Below, piece by piece: positions 9,548-18,801 of a stretch of DNA of 58,346 nucleotides (positions within the stretch are counted from its first letter, which is position 1; every line of letters starts with the position of its first letter). This DNA comes from an uncultured cyanobacterium (GTDB taxonomy: Bacteria > Cyanobacteriota > Cyanobacteriia > CACIAM-69d). The notes under the pieces are model-generated. The model saw only the letters and a list, made by a program, of their open reading frames with translations, ran no database searches and had not been told where the DNA came from. The position numbers were made by a program, and so were the translations under genes. The stretch is taken from assembly GCA_937883785.1 (NCBI GenBank), contig CALGDE010000111.1, forward strand, positions 1-58,346, read 5' to 3'.

Positions 9548-10501
9548 CTAAGTAAGTTGCTCCAACAGCTCTCCCATTAGGCGATCGCTCAACTGTCGAA
9601 TCAAATCCACTTGGGCTAACTTGCCTAGCCAGTCTTTGGGAATGCCCGACTCCCCATAAAATGCCCCGGCAATTTGCCCACACACCGCCGCTGTTGTGTC
9701 CGCATCGTCCCCCAGGTTAGCCGCCATTAAAATCGCCTCTCGAAAACTGTCCGTTTGGTCAAAGCACCACAGGGCCGCCTCCAAGCTTTTCACCACGTAG
9801 CCCGACCCGGAAATCTCATCGCGGGTCTTTGTGCGATATTTCCCCTGGGCAATATCCCGAATCAATTCGCACCCCAAGTCCATATCCCCATCCGCCAACA
9901 AAATTTCTTCCTTGGACTGGTCATACAGGGCTCTGACGATCGCCCGGGCATACCATTCGCACGCCTCCAAACACTCTGCGGCGCCGTGGGTGGTGCGAGA
10001 GCTACTGATGGCCCACTGCCCCAGCTCCTCCAGCATCACCTCAAAATCGGGCAGAGGATCGGCGATCGCCCAGCTGGAGAAGAAGAACATAGGAATGGGA
10101 GCCAGACGCATAATGGACCCATTTCCTGCCTTGCGGGGATTATCTGACCCGGCCATGGGCTCCCCCGTTTCCTGAAACCTTGCCAAAGCTTCCGACGTGG
10201 CATTGCCAATGTCAAAACATTCACCGGTGCTGCTGAGATAACCCTCTTGCCACCAGCGACAGTAGCGTTCCATTTGGTTGCGCCCATCGAAACCGTCAAT
10301 ATCCACCAGGCTCGTTGCCAAACATAGGGCCATTGACGTATCGTCAGTCCACTGCCCCGGCTTTAGCCTGAAAGGGCCGCCCCCCACCATATCCGTCAAC
10401 GGAGTAAAAGTCCCTCGCGGCGAAAATTCCACCGTTGTACCCACCGCATCTCCAGCAGCTAATCCCAGTAAGCATCCCCGAAATCGATTTTGCTTATCCA
10501 T
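9548..10501 (-). CDS. ADP-ribosylglycohydrolase family protein (DraG-like)
   Basis: A 317-residue hydrolase of the DraG/ARH family, which removes ADP-ribose from proteins or related small molecules using two Mg or Mn ions. It starts with the typical FRGCLLGLAAGDAVG, followed by the first metal motif QWTDDTSM (about residue 50) and the second, NLGDDADTTAAVCGQIAGA, near residue 262. All key Asp residues are present, so activity is expected. It runs convergent to the PhnC-like gene with 14 bases between stops. No partner ADP-ribosyltransferase is visible nearby, so the substrate is unknown. Confidence 0.88.
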   Translation of the reverse strand: MDKQNRFRGCLLGLAAGDAVGTTVEFSPRGTFTPLTDMVGGGPFRLKPGQWTDDTSMALCLATSLVDIDGFDGRNQMERYCRWWQEGYLSSTGECFDIGNATSEALARFQETGEPMAGSDNPRKAGNGSIMRLAPIPMFFFSSWAIADPLPDFEVMLEELGQWAISSSRTTHGAAECLEACEWYARAIVRALYDQSKEEILLADGDMDLGCELIRDIAQGKYRTKTRDEISGSGYVVKSLEAALWCFDQTDSFREAILMAANLGDDADTTAAVCGQIAGAFYGESGIPKDWLGKLAQVDLIRQLSDRLMGELLEQLT

Positions 10502-10531
10502 GACTTCCTCCGATTTGGTGAATTTTACAGA

Positions 10532-10661
10532 GGGGCTTGGCTGTTATCTATCAAATCCCACAGCCAGTTGCCGTAAGGATGAGCCCCCAAGCCTCCTATT
10601 AAAAGGCCCTGTGCTCCCCGCCTAACCAAGCCTTTAAAGCGCAGTTGATGCTGCGTCCTAC
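10532..10661 (-). repeat. Family A repeat, degenerate copy
   Basis: Read on the minus strand it begins TAGGACGCAGCATCAACTGCG, contains CGGGGAGCACAGGGCC in place of the usual TGGGGAGTACACGCCC, and ends GATAACAGCC-AAGCCCCT. All three landmarks of family A appear in the right order and spacing, but diverged. Confidence 0.5.
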
Positions 10662-10741
10662 CCAAGCCGGATACACCAGTGGAGTATCCGTTTTAAGAAA
10701 CTGGTCCACTGGGCGAGCTGTTGCTCCTGAATCACGGCAAA

Positions 10742-10874
10742 CTAGGGGCTATCATCATTTGAACTTCAAAGCCTTTAGTGGCAGGGATTTCAGCCCCTAG
10801 ACCGTCTTGGACTGAAAGGGCTCGTACTTCCCACTGTGTAAGGCTTCTGATGCTTAATTGATGACACGTCCTAG
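10742..10874 (-). repeat. Family A repeat, complete copy
   Basis: 133 bases flanked by CTAG at 10742-10745 and 10871-10874. The minus-strand arms are CTAGGACGTGTCATCAAT and CTAGGGGCTATCATCATT. It has no coding capacity. The remainder of 10502-11026 holds the degenerate copy above, a hairpin with CCAGTGGA/TCCACTGG arms (10676-10683 and 10705-10712) and, presumably, the murI promoter. Confidence 0.85.
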
Positions 10875-11026
10875 GCGGAATATTAGGAAAATCGACGCCA
10901 CTATTATCAATGCCGTTACGAATTTTCTTGGTTTAAGCAATTTTTTGAGGTACAACACCGGTTGTATTCCTCTGTTTATCCCCTCCCACCTCCCTTTTAA
11001 CAAACGCGGCGATCGCGTCAATTTAT

Positions 11027-11908
11027 ATGACCTATTCCCAAGCTTCTCGACCTGCCCAGCCTGTGCCCGATCATGGAGATAATCACCAGCCCATTGGCGT
11101 TTTTGACAGTGGTGCAGGGGGGCTGACGGTGCTGAAGGAGTTGGAGCGACAGTTGCCCAACGAGCCGCTGCTGTATTTGGGGGATACGGCGCGAGTGCCC
11201 TATGGAACGCGATCGCCGGAGGAAATTGTGGAATTTGCCCGACAGATTATTCGCTGGATGGTGGGGCGCAACGTAAAGATGGTGGTGATGGCCTGTAATA
11301 CGTCGTCCGCACTGGCATTGGACACCATGCGCCAGGAGTTTGACTTGCCCATTTTGGGATTGATTCAACCGGCGGCAGCACTAGCCAGTAGCCGAGGACA
11401 ACGCATTGGGGTAATTGCCACCCCTACCACCGCCAAAAGCCATGCCTATCGTGATGCGATTCGAGAGCGATCGCCACACACCGCCGTATGGGAAGTGGGC
11501 TGTCCCGAATTTGTGCCCATTGTGGAAGAGGGACGAATTCATCATCCAGAAACCTTGGGCACCGTGCGCACTTACATACAGCCGCTGTTGGATCAAGGAA
11601 TCGATAGCTTGGTATATGGCTGCACCCACTATCCCCATTTAGCTCCGGTTTTAGATCAGGTTTTGCCTAGGGCGATCGTCCGTATTGATCCCGCCGTTTC
11701 CATTGTGCGTGACGCCAAAATGGTGCTGGATAATCTGGAGCTACACCACACGGGTCCCCTCCAAAGTCACCGATTTTGTGTGACTGGCGATAAAGCCCAA
11801 TTCAGCTTGTTGGCGAATCAATGGCTCAACGAACCGCCAGCGGTGGAGCAGGTTTCCCTGAGCGCCACCAGCCCAACTCCTATCTATCCAATTCCCCTAG
11901 CCATATAA
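11027..11908 (+). CDS. murI: Glutamate racemase
   Basis: Converts L- to D-glutamate for peptidoglycan. The 293-residue protein has the family hallmarks: PIGVFDSGAGGLTVLKEL near residue 23, GDTARVPYGTRSPEEI, the first catalytic Cys in ACNTSSALAL and the second in YGCTHYPHL. Length is normal apart from about 20 extra polar residues at the start, so translation could begin slightly later than ATG 11027. It stands alone between two repeat-rich spacers. Confidence 0.95.
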   Translation: MTYSQASRPAQPVPDHGDNHQPIGVFDSGAGGLTVLKELERQLPNEPLLYLGDTARVPYGTRSPEEIVEFARQIIRWMVGRNVKMVVMACNTSSALALDTMRQEFDLPILGLIQPAAALASSRGQRIGVIATPTTAKSHAYRDAIRERSPHTAVWEVGCPEFVPIVEEGRIHHPETLGTVRTYIQPLLDQGIDSLVYGCTHYPHLAPVLDQVLPRAIVRIDPAVSIVRDAKMVLDNLELHHTGPLQSHRFCVTGDKAQFSLLANQWLNEPPAVEQVSLSATSPTPIYPIPLAI

Positions 11909-12070
11909 ACCTGGTGGCGTGAACTATGGGCAGGCGTTCTGTGTTGATCAATATGGTTGTGGAGCGGTAGGTCCTAGAGGCTGTCATCATTTCAGGTTCA
12001 AAGCCTGTGTCTATAGAGGTTTCAGCCCCTAGCACTTTTCGCTTTATGGTCAATTCTTGAATTAACAGAA

Positions 12071-12127
12071 CAGTCAGCGATCGCTGAGGGTCATCGTTCG
12101 CGAAGCGTTGGCAAAGCCAATGGTGCG
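12071..12127 (-). repeat. Family D short repeat (HIP1-containing)
   Basis: Read on the minus strand: CGCACCATTGGCTTTGCC, then AACGCTTCGCGAACGATG, then ACCCTCAGCGATCGCTGA. It matches 14673-14727 along its length and, in its second half, 40633-40660. It contains a TTGGC/GCCAA hairpin and the HIP1 octamer. Confidence 0.65.
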
Positions 12128-12173
12128 GACTCAGCTTCGCCTGCGCAGCTCAAAACTGTCCTACTTTTCATTG

Positions 12174-12265
12174 AACAGGATTTACGAAAAGCCCCCTTAC
12201 TAAAGAGGGAAGCCGAGGCAACATTTGTTGTTGACTTCAGCGGCATGTCTTACGTAAGTCCTGTT
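12174..12265 (-). repeat. Family B inverted-repeat element, copy 1
   Basis: 92 bases with 13-bp arms AACAGGATTTACG (12174-12186) and CGTAAGTCCTGTT (12253-12265), one mismatch. The interior matches 55028-55118 on the opposite strand, including the shared stretches GACATGC-GCTG and TCGGCTTCCC. It has no ORF, so it is MITE-like. Confidence 0.7.
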
Positions 12266-12376
12266 GAGCTGATTATAAAAGGGCGTGTGATTCCAACTAC
12301 GTCAGGTTTCTGGTGCTCAATGATGGCACGTCCCAAAGTCGGTTATGGGGTAATGCAGGCTTCGATCTGGGTTGAG

Positions 12377-14425
12377 CTAGTTAATCTGTAGCGATGCTTC
12401 GTCAAAGGTCACGGACACTTTTGGCCAAGTAAACGTAAACGTCGTCCCCTGCCCCAACTCTGACTCCACCGAAATTGTGCCGCCCTCAAGCTCCAGAATT
12501 TTCTTGACGATCGCCAACCCCACCCCCGTGCTTTCCACCTTGTCCCGGGGGTTTAAGGTTTGGAAAATCGTGAAAATCTTTTCGTAGTGGCGAGGATCAA
12601 TGCCGGGACCGTTGTCCTGCAAAGAAAACGCATAATCCTCGTCTCGCTCTTCCACTGAAATTATTAACTTGCCATCGTCGCGATCGCAGTACTTAATAGC
12701 ATTCCCAACTAAATTGGCAAACACCTGCTGCAACGATAGCGATCGCGCCTGTAGCACCGGCATTTGACCCACAATTTCCACAGTAAATCCTGGCGGCGGC
12801 AACAGCGAATCAACCACCCCCTGCAATAGATCGGCAACTACCACCGTGTCCGGCTCAATTTGCTTACGCCCTACTCGGGAATATTCCAGCAACCCATCGA
12901 GCAAATTTCCCATGCGCCCGATGCGCTTGCGAATTAGCTGCAAATGCTCGCGGCTATCCTCCGGCAACAACCCCTGCAAATCTTCCTCTAGCCATTCGGA
13001 TAAGCTAGAAATTGCCCGTAGCGGCGCCTTTAAATCATGGGACACCACATAAGCAAACTGCTGTAGCTCCTCATTGCGACGGTCCAAAGTCCGTGCAGTT
13101 CTCGCCAAACGGGTATTTAAAACCTTTAATCTTTCCGATTGCTGTTGAGCGGCAGACTCCATCGCCTTGCGCTCGCTGATATCTTGAATAGTCACCACGA
13201 AACAATCCAGTTCTCCATCGTCTTTCCTAAGGGCAGACACTGAGACATTGCTCCACACAAAATGACCTTGGGCGTGCAAATAGCGCTTTTCGAGAACACA
13301 AGTGTCAATAGCCCCACTTAATAACTGAGAATAAATGACCTTGTCTTGATCCGCGTCCCCCGGATGGGTGATTTCCCGAAAGTTTTGTTGCTGAAGTTCT
13401 GAGGGACTATACCCTAAGATTTCACACAGCCGATTATTAATTTCCAGCCAATACCCTTCCGGAGACATCCGGGCAATGCCCAAGGGCGCCCGTTCAAAAA
13501 TGGCGCGAAAAATGCCTTCGCTACGGCGCAGCTGCTGGGATAGGTGGACACGATCACTCACGTCCTCAAATATCGCCGCCACACAATTTTGGGGCAGGGA
13601 CACTAAACACACATCGTAGGATCGGGGCACAGGGTTGTCAGGATACACATAGGTGACCTGATAAAAATAATTGGACAGTTCCTGGCGCGCCACCCGCCCC
13701 AAACGCCTTAGCTCATCGGCAGGAATGTCGGGAAAACACTTCAAGATTGTCTTCCCCACCACGCTGGCTTCCCCCAGCCCCACGTTATTTCGCGCCGCTT
13801 TATTGGAGCTAACCAACAGTAATGATCCCGCATTGTCCCGGTCCTGAAGCTGCCAAAGATTAATGGCCATCGGCAAATCTTTCACCAGATTGCTGTACAG
13901 CGCCAACTCTTCCTTTAGCCGCTGCTCCACCTTCTGGGCGATCGCCATCTGCTGCTTTTGGGCGCTAATATCCCGAGCCACCCCATAAAATGTCGCTGTC
14001 TCGCCTGCACCAGCCCTCACAAAATTCCACTCCAGCCAGCAAAGCGACCCATCCCGTCGCTGCCATCGCCCCTGCACCGTTTTTGCTCCGTCCTGCCCTC
14101 TGTTCCAACAGCGTTCAAAGGCCGTTTGGTTGGCAATCAAATCCTCTGAATGTACCAGGGACAGCAGCGATCGCCCCACCAATTCGTCCTGGCGATATCC
14201 CAACGTTGCCACCATTGCCCCGTTAACCCGGATTAATCGTCCACCACCGTCGCCAATGGCAAATAAATCGGAGGATTGATCAAAAAATTGCTCTAAAGGG
14301 TGTTCCGAAGACTCTAAATTGCCCGGTTCTCTAACACCGTTATTGTTGCCAATGCCGCCACCAAGTTCCTCAGGAACCTGGTGGAGATTAGGGGCAAAAT
14401 CGCCGTTTGAAAGGTCAGACGACAT
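12377..14425 (-). CDS. PAS-domain sensor histidine kinase
   Basis: A 682-residue cytoplasmic sensor kinase with no transmembrane segment. It has three PAS units at roughly 45-170, 175-295 and 305-425, the first and third followed by PAC motifs (GVARDISAQKQ, TIQDISERK). A short coiled coil follows, then the kinase: phospho-acceptor His in VVSHDLKAPLRAI, N box NLVGNAIKYC, G1 box DNGPGIDP and G2 box GVGLAIVKKI. The H-box type resembles phytochrome-like kinases, but no GAF/PHY region is present. It would phosphorylate a response regulator; none is encoded next to it, so it is an orphan. The signal is unknown. Confidence 0.92.
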   Translation of the reverse strand: MSSDLSNGDFAPNLHQVPEELGGGIGNNNGVREPGNLESSEHPLEQFFDQSSDLFAIGDGGGRLIRVNGAMVATLGYRQDELVGRSLLSLVHSEDLIANQTAFERCWNRGQDGAKTVQGRWQRRDGSLCWLEWNFVRAGAGETATFYGVARDISAQKQQMAIAQKVEQRLKEELALYSNLVKDLPMAINLWQLQDRDNAGSLLLVSSNKAARNNVGLGEASVVGKTILKCFPDIPADELRRLGRVARQELSNYFYQVTYVYPDNPVPRSYDVCLVSLPQNCVAAIFEDVSDRVHLSQQLRRSEGIFRAIFERAPLGIARMSPEGYWLEINNRLCEILGYSPSELQQQNFREITHPGDADQDKVIYSQLLSGAIDTCVLEKRYLHAQGHFVWSNVSVSALRKDDGELDCFVVTIQDISERKAMESAAQQQSERLKVLNTRLARTARTLDRRNEELQQFAYVVSHDLKAPLRAISSLSEWLEEDLQGLLPEDSREHLQLIRKRIGRMGNLLDGLLEYSRVGRKQIEPDTVVVADLLQGVVDSLLPPPGFTVEIVGQMPVLQARSLSLQQVFANLVGNAIKYCDRDDGKLIISVEERDEDYAFSLQDNGPGIDPRHYEKIFTIFQTLNPRDKVESTGVGLAIVKKILELEGGTISVESELGQGTTFTFTWPKVSVTFDEASLQIN

Positions 14426-14672
14426 AGTTTAAATGATGCAGCAGGTTAAAGCGATCGCAAACGCTTGAGGATTAAAACCTAAGCTATTTTTCCTTCTATT
14501 CAACTATTTTTAGCTTGATTTTTGGTCTCACTAACATTGAATCAACTTAAGCACATGTTTAAACGCATCTAAACGCATCTAGAGGTCCACATGGGAACAG
14601 TTTCAATGATTCTGTCGAGCCAGTTCATCATAAAAGGTAGGGCAATTTAAGCCACACCATCAAAGCGGAATT
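14426..14672. other. First part of the 754-base spacer between the kinase and cyclase genes
   Basis: No gene seen. It contains a small tandem repeat TAAACGCATC x2 near 14561-14581 and presumably the promoter of the histidine kinase. The rest of the spacer holds family D and family C repeats and then, from 14920 to 15179, the presumed cyclase promoter region, in which I could not fix any element. Confidence 0.4.
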
Positions 14673-14727
14673 CGTACCATTGGCACCGCCAATGCTTCGC
14701 GAGCAATAATCTTCAGCGATCGCCGAC
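14673..14727 (+). repeat. Family D short repeat, second copy
   Basis: CGTACCATTGGCACCGCCAA then TGCTTCGCGAGCAATAATC then TTCAGCGATCGCCGACC. It aligns with the minus-strand reading of 12071-12127 with scattered differences; the hairpin TTGGC/GCCAA is kept. Confidence 0.65.
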
Positions 14728-14737
14728 CATGCTACTA

Positions 14738-14919
14738 GACCTCTTGCACGAATAAGAACTGTTGGCAGCCCTTATCCCCCAGCCCCCCTGCGACTACGTC
14801 CAGGACATGCTTCTCCCGAGGAGAAGGGGAGCAAGAATAAGTAAAAAACGGACTTGTCTGAAGTCCCTCTTCCCAGGGAGAGAGATTTAGGGTTAGGACG
14901 AGGATTGATGCAAAAGGTC
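14738..14919 (+). repeat. Family C inverted-repeat element
   Basis: About 180 bases with imperfect terminal arms GACCTCTTGCACGAAT and, from the other end, GACCTTTTGCATCAAT (13 of 16 identical). The interior has C-rich and G-rich blocks (CTTATCCCCCAGCCCCCC and AGGAGAAGGGGAGC) that resemble a common cyanobacterial dispersed repeat. It has no coding capacity, so it is MITE-like. Confidence 0.5.
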
Positions 14920-15179
14920 CACTAATTCCAGGGTCAACCATAAAGCCCATTCCTTGGGAGATATTCAAATCGCTGGACGCACCAGGAGTGTACTTAAGAC
15001 TTACTGATTTTACGAAGCGGGAAATTGAACAAAATTTTCACTGGATACGGATTCTAAGGTGCCCCTCTAGAAAAGATTAGGTATTACCGCCCCGGCTCCG
15101 TATACGGACGTTCTTTGCGTACCTACTAAGATAAATGGGGTGCATTTAATCGAGTAATTTTGATAATAGCGCTGCGTTA

Positions 15180-16442
15180 ATGAACTCCCCCCAGTCGGAA
15201 ACCCAGTCTGCCCCTTCTGAAACCCAACAAGGGTCGCCGATCCTGGCCTGTCCCATGCCCATGCCCAGCCAAGAGGCAGAGCGACAGGCCGAATTGGAGC
15301 AATATTTACAGCTTGGGGCGTTACCTAAAGAAGCCTTTGAGGACATTACGGCGATTTTGGCGCAGGTGTGTGAAACGCCCATTGCCTTCGTCAGCCTAAT
15401 TTCTAACGATACGCAAATTTTGGCATCGGAGCGAGGGCTGGGAATTAACAAAACCCCTCGTGCCGTCAGCTTTTGTACCTACGCCATCTTGACCCCTGAG
15501 GATGTGATGGTGATTCCCGACGCCCAGGATGATCCGCGGTTTATCAATAATCCCTTGGTGTCCGGACCGCCCCATTTACGCTTTTATGCGGGCGCTCCCC
15601 TGGTGAGCCCTCGCGGTTATGCCCTGGGATCCCTATGTGCAATGGATTACAAGCCGCGTCAGCTACGACTAGAGCAACTGAAGGCTTTGACTGGGCTAAG
15701 TCGTCAAGTGGTAGCCCAAATGGAGCTACAGCTTAATGTGCGAAAGCTAGAGTTGGAAGTGGAACGGCGAGAGCGCACCGAAAAGATTTTGCTGGAGGAG
15801 AAGCGCAAGTCGGAAAAGCTGGTGCTGAATATTTTGCCGCGGACGATCGCCGAGCAATTGAAATATTCTCCAGGGGCGATCGCGGAGCGCTTTGACGATG
15901 TCAGCATTTTGTTTGCGGATTTGGTGGACTTTACTCGGCTGGCGGGAGAGATGCGCCCGGTGGAGTTGGTGGGGCTGCTCAATGAAATTGTGTCGGAGTT
16001 TGATGGGTTGGTGGAGCGTCACGGCTTAGAGAAAATCAAAACCATCGGCGATGCCTATATGGCGGTGGGGGGACTGCCGAATCCTTCAGAGGATCATCCT
16101 TCGGCGATCGCAAACCTGGCGATCGATATGCAAGACGCCATTACAAAATTCGGCAAGAACCGCAATTTACACTTAGGATTGCGCATTGGTATTAACACTG
16201 GTCCCGTGATTGCGGGCACCATAGGTCGAATGAAATACGCTTACGACCTATGGGGAGATGCGGTCAATGTGGCGAGTCGTATGGAATCTGCCGGCGACAC
16301 TGGAAAAATCCACGTTAACGAAAACACCTATTTGCGCATTAAAGACAGCTACGACTTTATTGCCCGGGGCGAAATTCCCATCAAAGGCAAGGGGCTGCTG
16401 AGTACCTATTGGCTAGACTGCCCCGCCTGCCAGGATAGTTAA
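15180..16442 (+). CDS. GAF-domain class III adenylate cyclase
   Basis: Soluble cyclase of 420 residues that should make cAMP from ATP. A GAF sensory domain covers about 45-185 (FVSLISNDTQILASERGLG), a coiled coil about 183-215, and the catalytic domain about 235-410. Metal-binding Asp247 (ILFADLVDFT) and Asp291 (KTIGDAYMA) are present. The adenine-selecting pair Lys287 and Asp356 (YDLWGDAVNVASRMES), and the transition-state residues Asn363 and Arg367, are present too, so it is predicted to be an active adenylate rather than guanylate cyclase. It converges on a cyclic-nucleotide-binding patatin gene with 52 bases between them, suggesting a functional link. Confidence 0.93.
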   Translation: MNSPQSETQSAPSETQQGSPILACPMPMPSQEAERQAELEQYLQLGALPKEAFEDITAILAQVCETPIAFVSLISNDTQILASERGLGINKTPRAVSFCTYAILTPEDVMVIPDAQDDPRFINNPLVSGPPHLRFYAGAPLVSPRGYALGSLCAMDYKPRQLRLEQLKALTGLSRQVVAQMELQLNVRKLELEVERRERTEKILLEEKRKSEKLVLNILPRTIAEQLKYSPGAIAERFDDVSILFADLVDFTRLAGEMRPVELVGLLNEIVSEFDGLVERHGLEKIKTIGDAYMAVGGLPNPSEDHPSAIANLAIDMQDAITKFGKNRNLHLGLRIGINTGPVIAGTIGRMKYAYDLWGDAVNVASRMESAGDTGKIHVNENTYLRIKDSYDFIARGEIPIKGKGLLSTYWLDCPACQDS

Positions 16443-16494
16443 GGGAGCATCTTCAAGGGGATATCCTCAAGGGGGCATCTTCAACAGGACGCTT

Positions 16495-18801
16495 TCAATG
16501 AATAGGTCGCAGGAGAAATTTAGCGGCGGGTGATTCCTCCACCGCCATCTCCTGCAAGGTGTATTCGTAAGCAATCTGCACTATGTCGTCAATTTTTGTG
16601 AAATCAAAAATCCTAAACTCATCCAGCGGCGGTGAAAAGGTCACCGTTGCCATGGCAAAGGATGTTTTAAGGTTGCCCGCGCTGCTAACGGCAGTGGACA
16701 TGCCAAGGGCATACAAAAGGCTAGGAACCTCAATGGGCTTAACCCCGGGACAAATCCAGCTCCAAAGGATTTTGAACGACGACGGCAGCTCTTCATACTC
16801 CATCTCCACTTTAGGAAAGAACTGAGGCGAAACGCTGGACAATAAAACCGGTCCCGAATTCACCTCCCCCATGGTGATGCTCGGATCGTTATCCACACAG
16901 GCACCGTCAATCAAAAGGTTGCCATTGTCCAAAAAGGGAGCAAAAAGTCCTGGTACGGCGCTGGTGGCACGCACTGCTTTCCAAAGAGTACCGGTGCGAT
17001 GCACCACCTTTTCACCGCCACAAATATTTGTGGACACGCAGAAAAAGTTGAGCCACAGATCCTCAATTTGAATATCGCTAAATAAACGCTTCAGCATTCC
17101 ATCCAGTCCTCCTCTTTGGAGCAGAGAAATTACCGGAATTGTGTAGGACTTAAAGGGGTTATGGGCAGCGATCGCCTCCTTATTTGCCTGCACCATGGTA
17201 GGAATATCCAAGCCCATGGCGTATTGGGCTGCCACCAAGCCACCGATGCTGGTGCCGCCAATAAAATCTACGGGAATGTCTTTTTCTTCGAGCGCCTTGA
17301 GAACGCCAATATGGGCTGCTCCGCGACTGCTGCCACCGCCTAGGGCTAACCCGATCGCCCGGTCCGTCAAAAATCGCCCCACCCGCTCCACGTCTTTAGG
17401 ATTGCACCAGCGCACATGGTGATGAATATCAGGGTTTCTATGGGCTAGCCAACGACAGGTATTGCGGGGAAGCTGGGTTGTATCGTCATGCAGCAGCACC
17501 AAGGTGGACTTTAGACCGGTCAACGGGCTGCGCTTCGACTCCACTTGTTTTTCCACCGCCGATAGCCTCGGATCATCTTGGCTGTTAGCCACCAAAACCA
17601 CATGATCCACTTGTCCTAAACAAAACTGAGTCCAGGACGTTTTTGGCGGGTGGGCGTCAGAGTCCATCTCAAGGTCCGCTTCGAAGTCCGCCTCGAAAAA
17701 AATCAAATCGTAGTCCGCCTGCTGGCTTTCAAGCCAAAGCTGGAACCGCAGTTCCTGCGGACTACCAGGAGCAAAACCCATGGTAGGCAAAAATCCAAAC
17801 ACCTTAGATAAATACTTACGACTAAGATGCAAAATCCGCCCGTGAGCGCCCAGGGCCTTGGCAAGCTGTCGCGAAAATTCCCTTAGGGGAACGTGGGCAC
17901 TATGGGGAACTACGGCAATATGTCGCTTAATCGGTTCAGCGTAATGGTTCTGCCCGTGATGCGTTTCTTGATTTTGCTCCCGTTGCCGAAACCGCCCAAT
18001 TAAATTGCGCGTGACCTTCAGCAGCAGCGCTGGATATTTCTCGATGATGTCCTTAAACTGCTGTCGACCGTAGTGAATCAACGTGCTGCTGCGGGCGGCA
18101 TAAACACTGGCGCTGCGGGGTTCATCAGCCAGGATCGACATTTCGCCAATCAGCTCTCCGCTGGTGACGGACTCGGTGCGATAGGTACTCCCGGAGGCAT
18201 CCTGAATAGCCACATTGAGGCGACCGTTCAGCACAAAGTACAGTCCATCCCCTTCGTCTCCTTGGGCAAAGAGGCGATCGCCCCGGTCAAGCTGTAACCA
18301 TTGGGCGTGCTGCTGAAATTCATTAACACACTGGGGCGCCAGCACGTCGAAAATCCTGTGCAAGAGCATCGTAAAATTCAACTCTTTTATTTTTCGCAGC
18401 GCCATATCCAGAAAATATCTCTGCACTGCAGGACAGGTGTGGCAGAGCCGTTGAATATCTTCCTTAGAAAAGCTGGCGATGCGGCTTTCTGTCGTCGTGC
18501 GTACGGAAGCAATGCGATCGCCCCCCAACAACACCTGCAATTCCCCCACCCACTCGCCGGGCTGAACGTTCCCCACCACCAATGGCATTGCAGCCCCCAC
18601 CTCCCGATCAATTTGCAACTGTCCTTCCCACAGCAAATAGAGCGTATCTTCCCTTTCCCCCTCCTTAATCAAAACGTGATCCGACGACAATGTGGATATC
18701 TGGGAAATCTCCACCAATCGTTCTAAGTCTTTCTCTTCAGCCGCTTGAGCAAAACTGCTTTGCCATAAAAATTTCAGCAGGGAAACTTGCTCTTCGTTCA
18801 C
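16495..18801 (-). CDS. Cyclic-nucleotide-binding patatin-like phospholipase (NTE type)
   Basis: A 768-residue protein with two cyclic-nucleotide-binding domains (about 15-130 and 150-270). The second has a complete phosphate-binding cassette, IGEMSILADEPRSASVYA, with Glu220 and Arg229; the first is more diverged (GELQVLLGGDRIAS). A middle region at about 290-470 is followed by a patatin domain: oxyanion loop GLALGGGSSRGAAH (about 484-497), nucleophile Ser518 in GTSIG, and Asp632 in DGA, so the Ser-Asp dyad is intact. The layout matches neuropathy-target-esterase/RssA-like lipases that hydrolyse phospholipids or lysophospholipids. The neighbouring adenylate cyclase suggests cAMP control, which is inferred and not shown. 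No transmembrane helix is evident. Confidence 0.92.
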   Translation of the reverse strand: MNEEQVSLLKFLWQSSFAQAAEEKDLERLVEISQISTLSSDHVLIKEGEREDTLYLLWEGQLQIDREVGAAMPLVVGNVQPGEWVGELQVLLGGDRIASVRTTTESRIASFSKEDIQRLCHTCPAVQRYFLDMALRKIKELNFTMLLHRIFDVLAPQCVNEFQQHAQWLQLDRGDRLFAQGDEGDGLYFVLNGRLNVAIQDASGSTYRTESVTSGELIGEMSILADEPRSASVYAARSSTLIHYGRQQFKDIIEKYPALLLKVTRNLIGRFRQREQNQETHHGQNHYAEPIKRHIAVVPHSAHVPLREFSRQLAKALGAHGRILHLSRKYLSKVFGFLPTMGFAPGSPQELRFQLWLESQQADYDLIFFEADFEADLEMDSDAHPPKTSWTQFCLGQVDHVVLVANSQDDPRLSAVEKQVESKRSPLTGLKSTLVLLHDDTTQLPRNTCRWLAHRNPDIHHHVRWCNPKDVERVGRFLTDRAIGLALGGGSSRGAAHIGVLKALEEKDIPVDFIGGTSIGGLVAAQYAMGLDIPTMVQANKEAIAAHNPFKSYTIPVISLLQRGGLDGMLKRLFSDIQIEDLWLNFFCVSTNICGGEKVVHRTGTLWKAVRATSAVPGLFAPFLDNGNLLIDGACVDNDPSITMGEVNSGPVLLSSVSPQFFPKVEMEYEELPSSFKILWSWICPGVKPIEVPSLLYALGMSTAVSSAGNLKTSFAMATVTFSPPLDEFRIFDFTKIDDIVQIAYEYTLQEMAVEESPAAKFLLRPIH

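Larger units (their letters stand above)
11974..12338 (-). repeat. Family A repeat interrupted by about 230 bases
   Basis: The first part (11974 to about 12046: CTAG-AGGCTGTCATCATTT... to GCACTTTTCGCTTTA) and the second part (about 12277-12338: AAGGGCGTGTGATTCC... to ATGATGGCACGTCC) match consecutive pieces of the intact copy at 46540-46673. The DNA between them carries a family D repeat (12071-12127) and a family B element (12174-12265), so other repeats appear to have landed inside this copy. Together these fill most of the 468-base gap after murI. Confidence 0.7.

Noticed and set aside
15146-15451. Antisense frame over the start of the cyclase gene
   Set aside because: It lies entirely within the clear GAF-cyclase coding region and has no features of its own.
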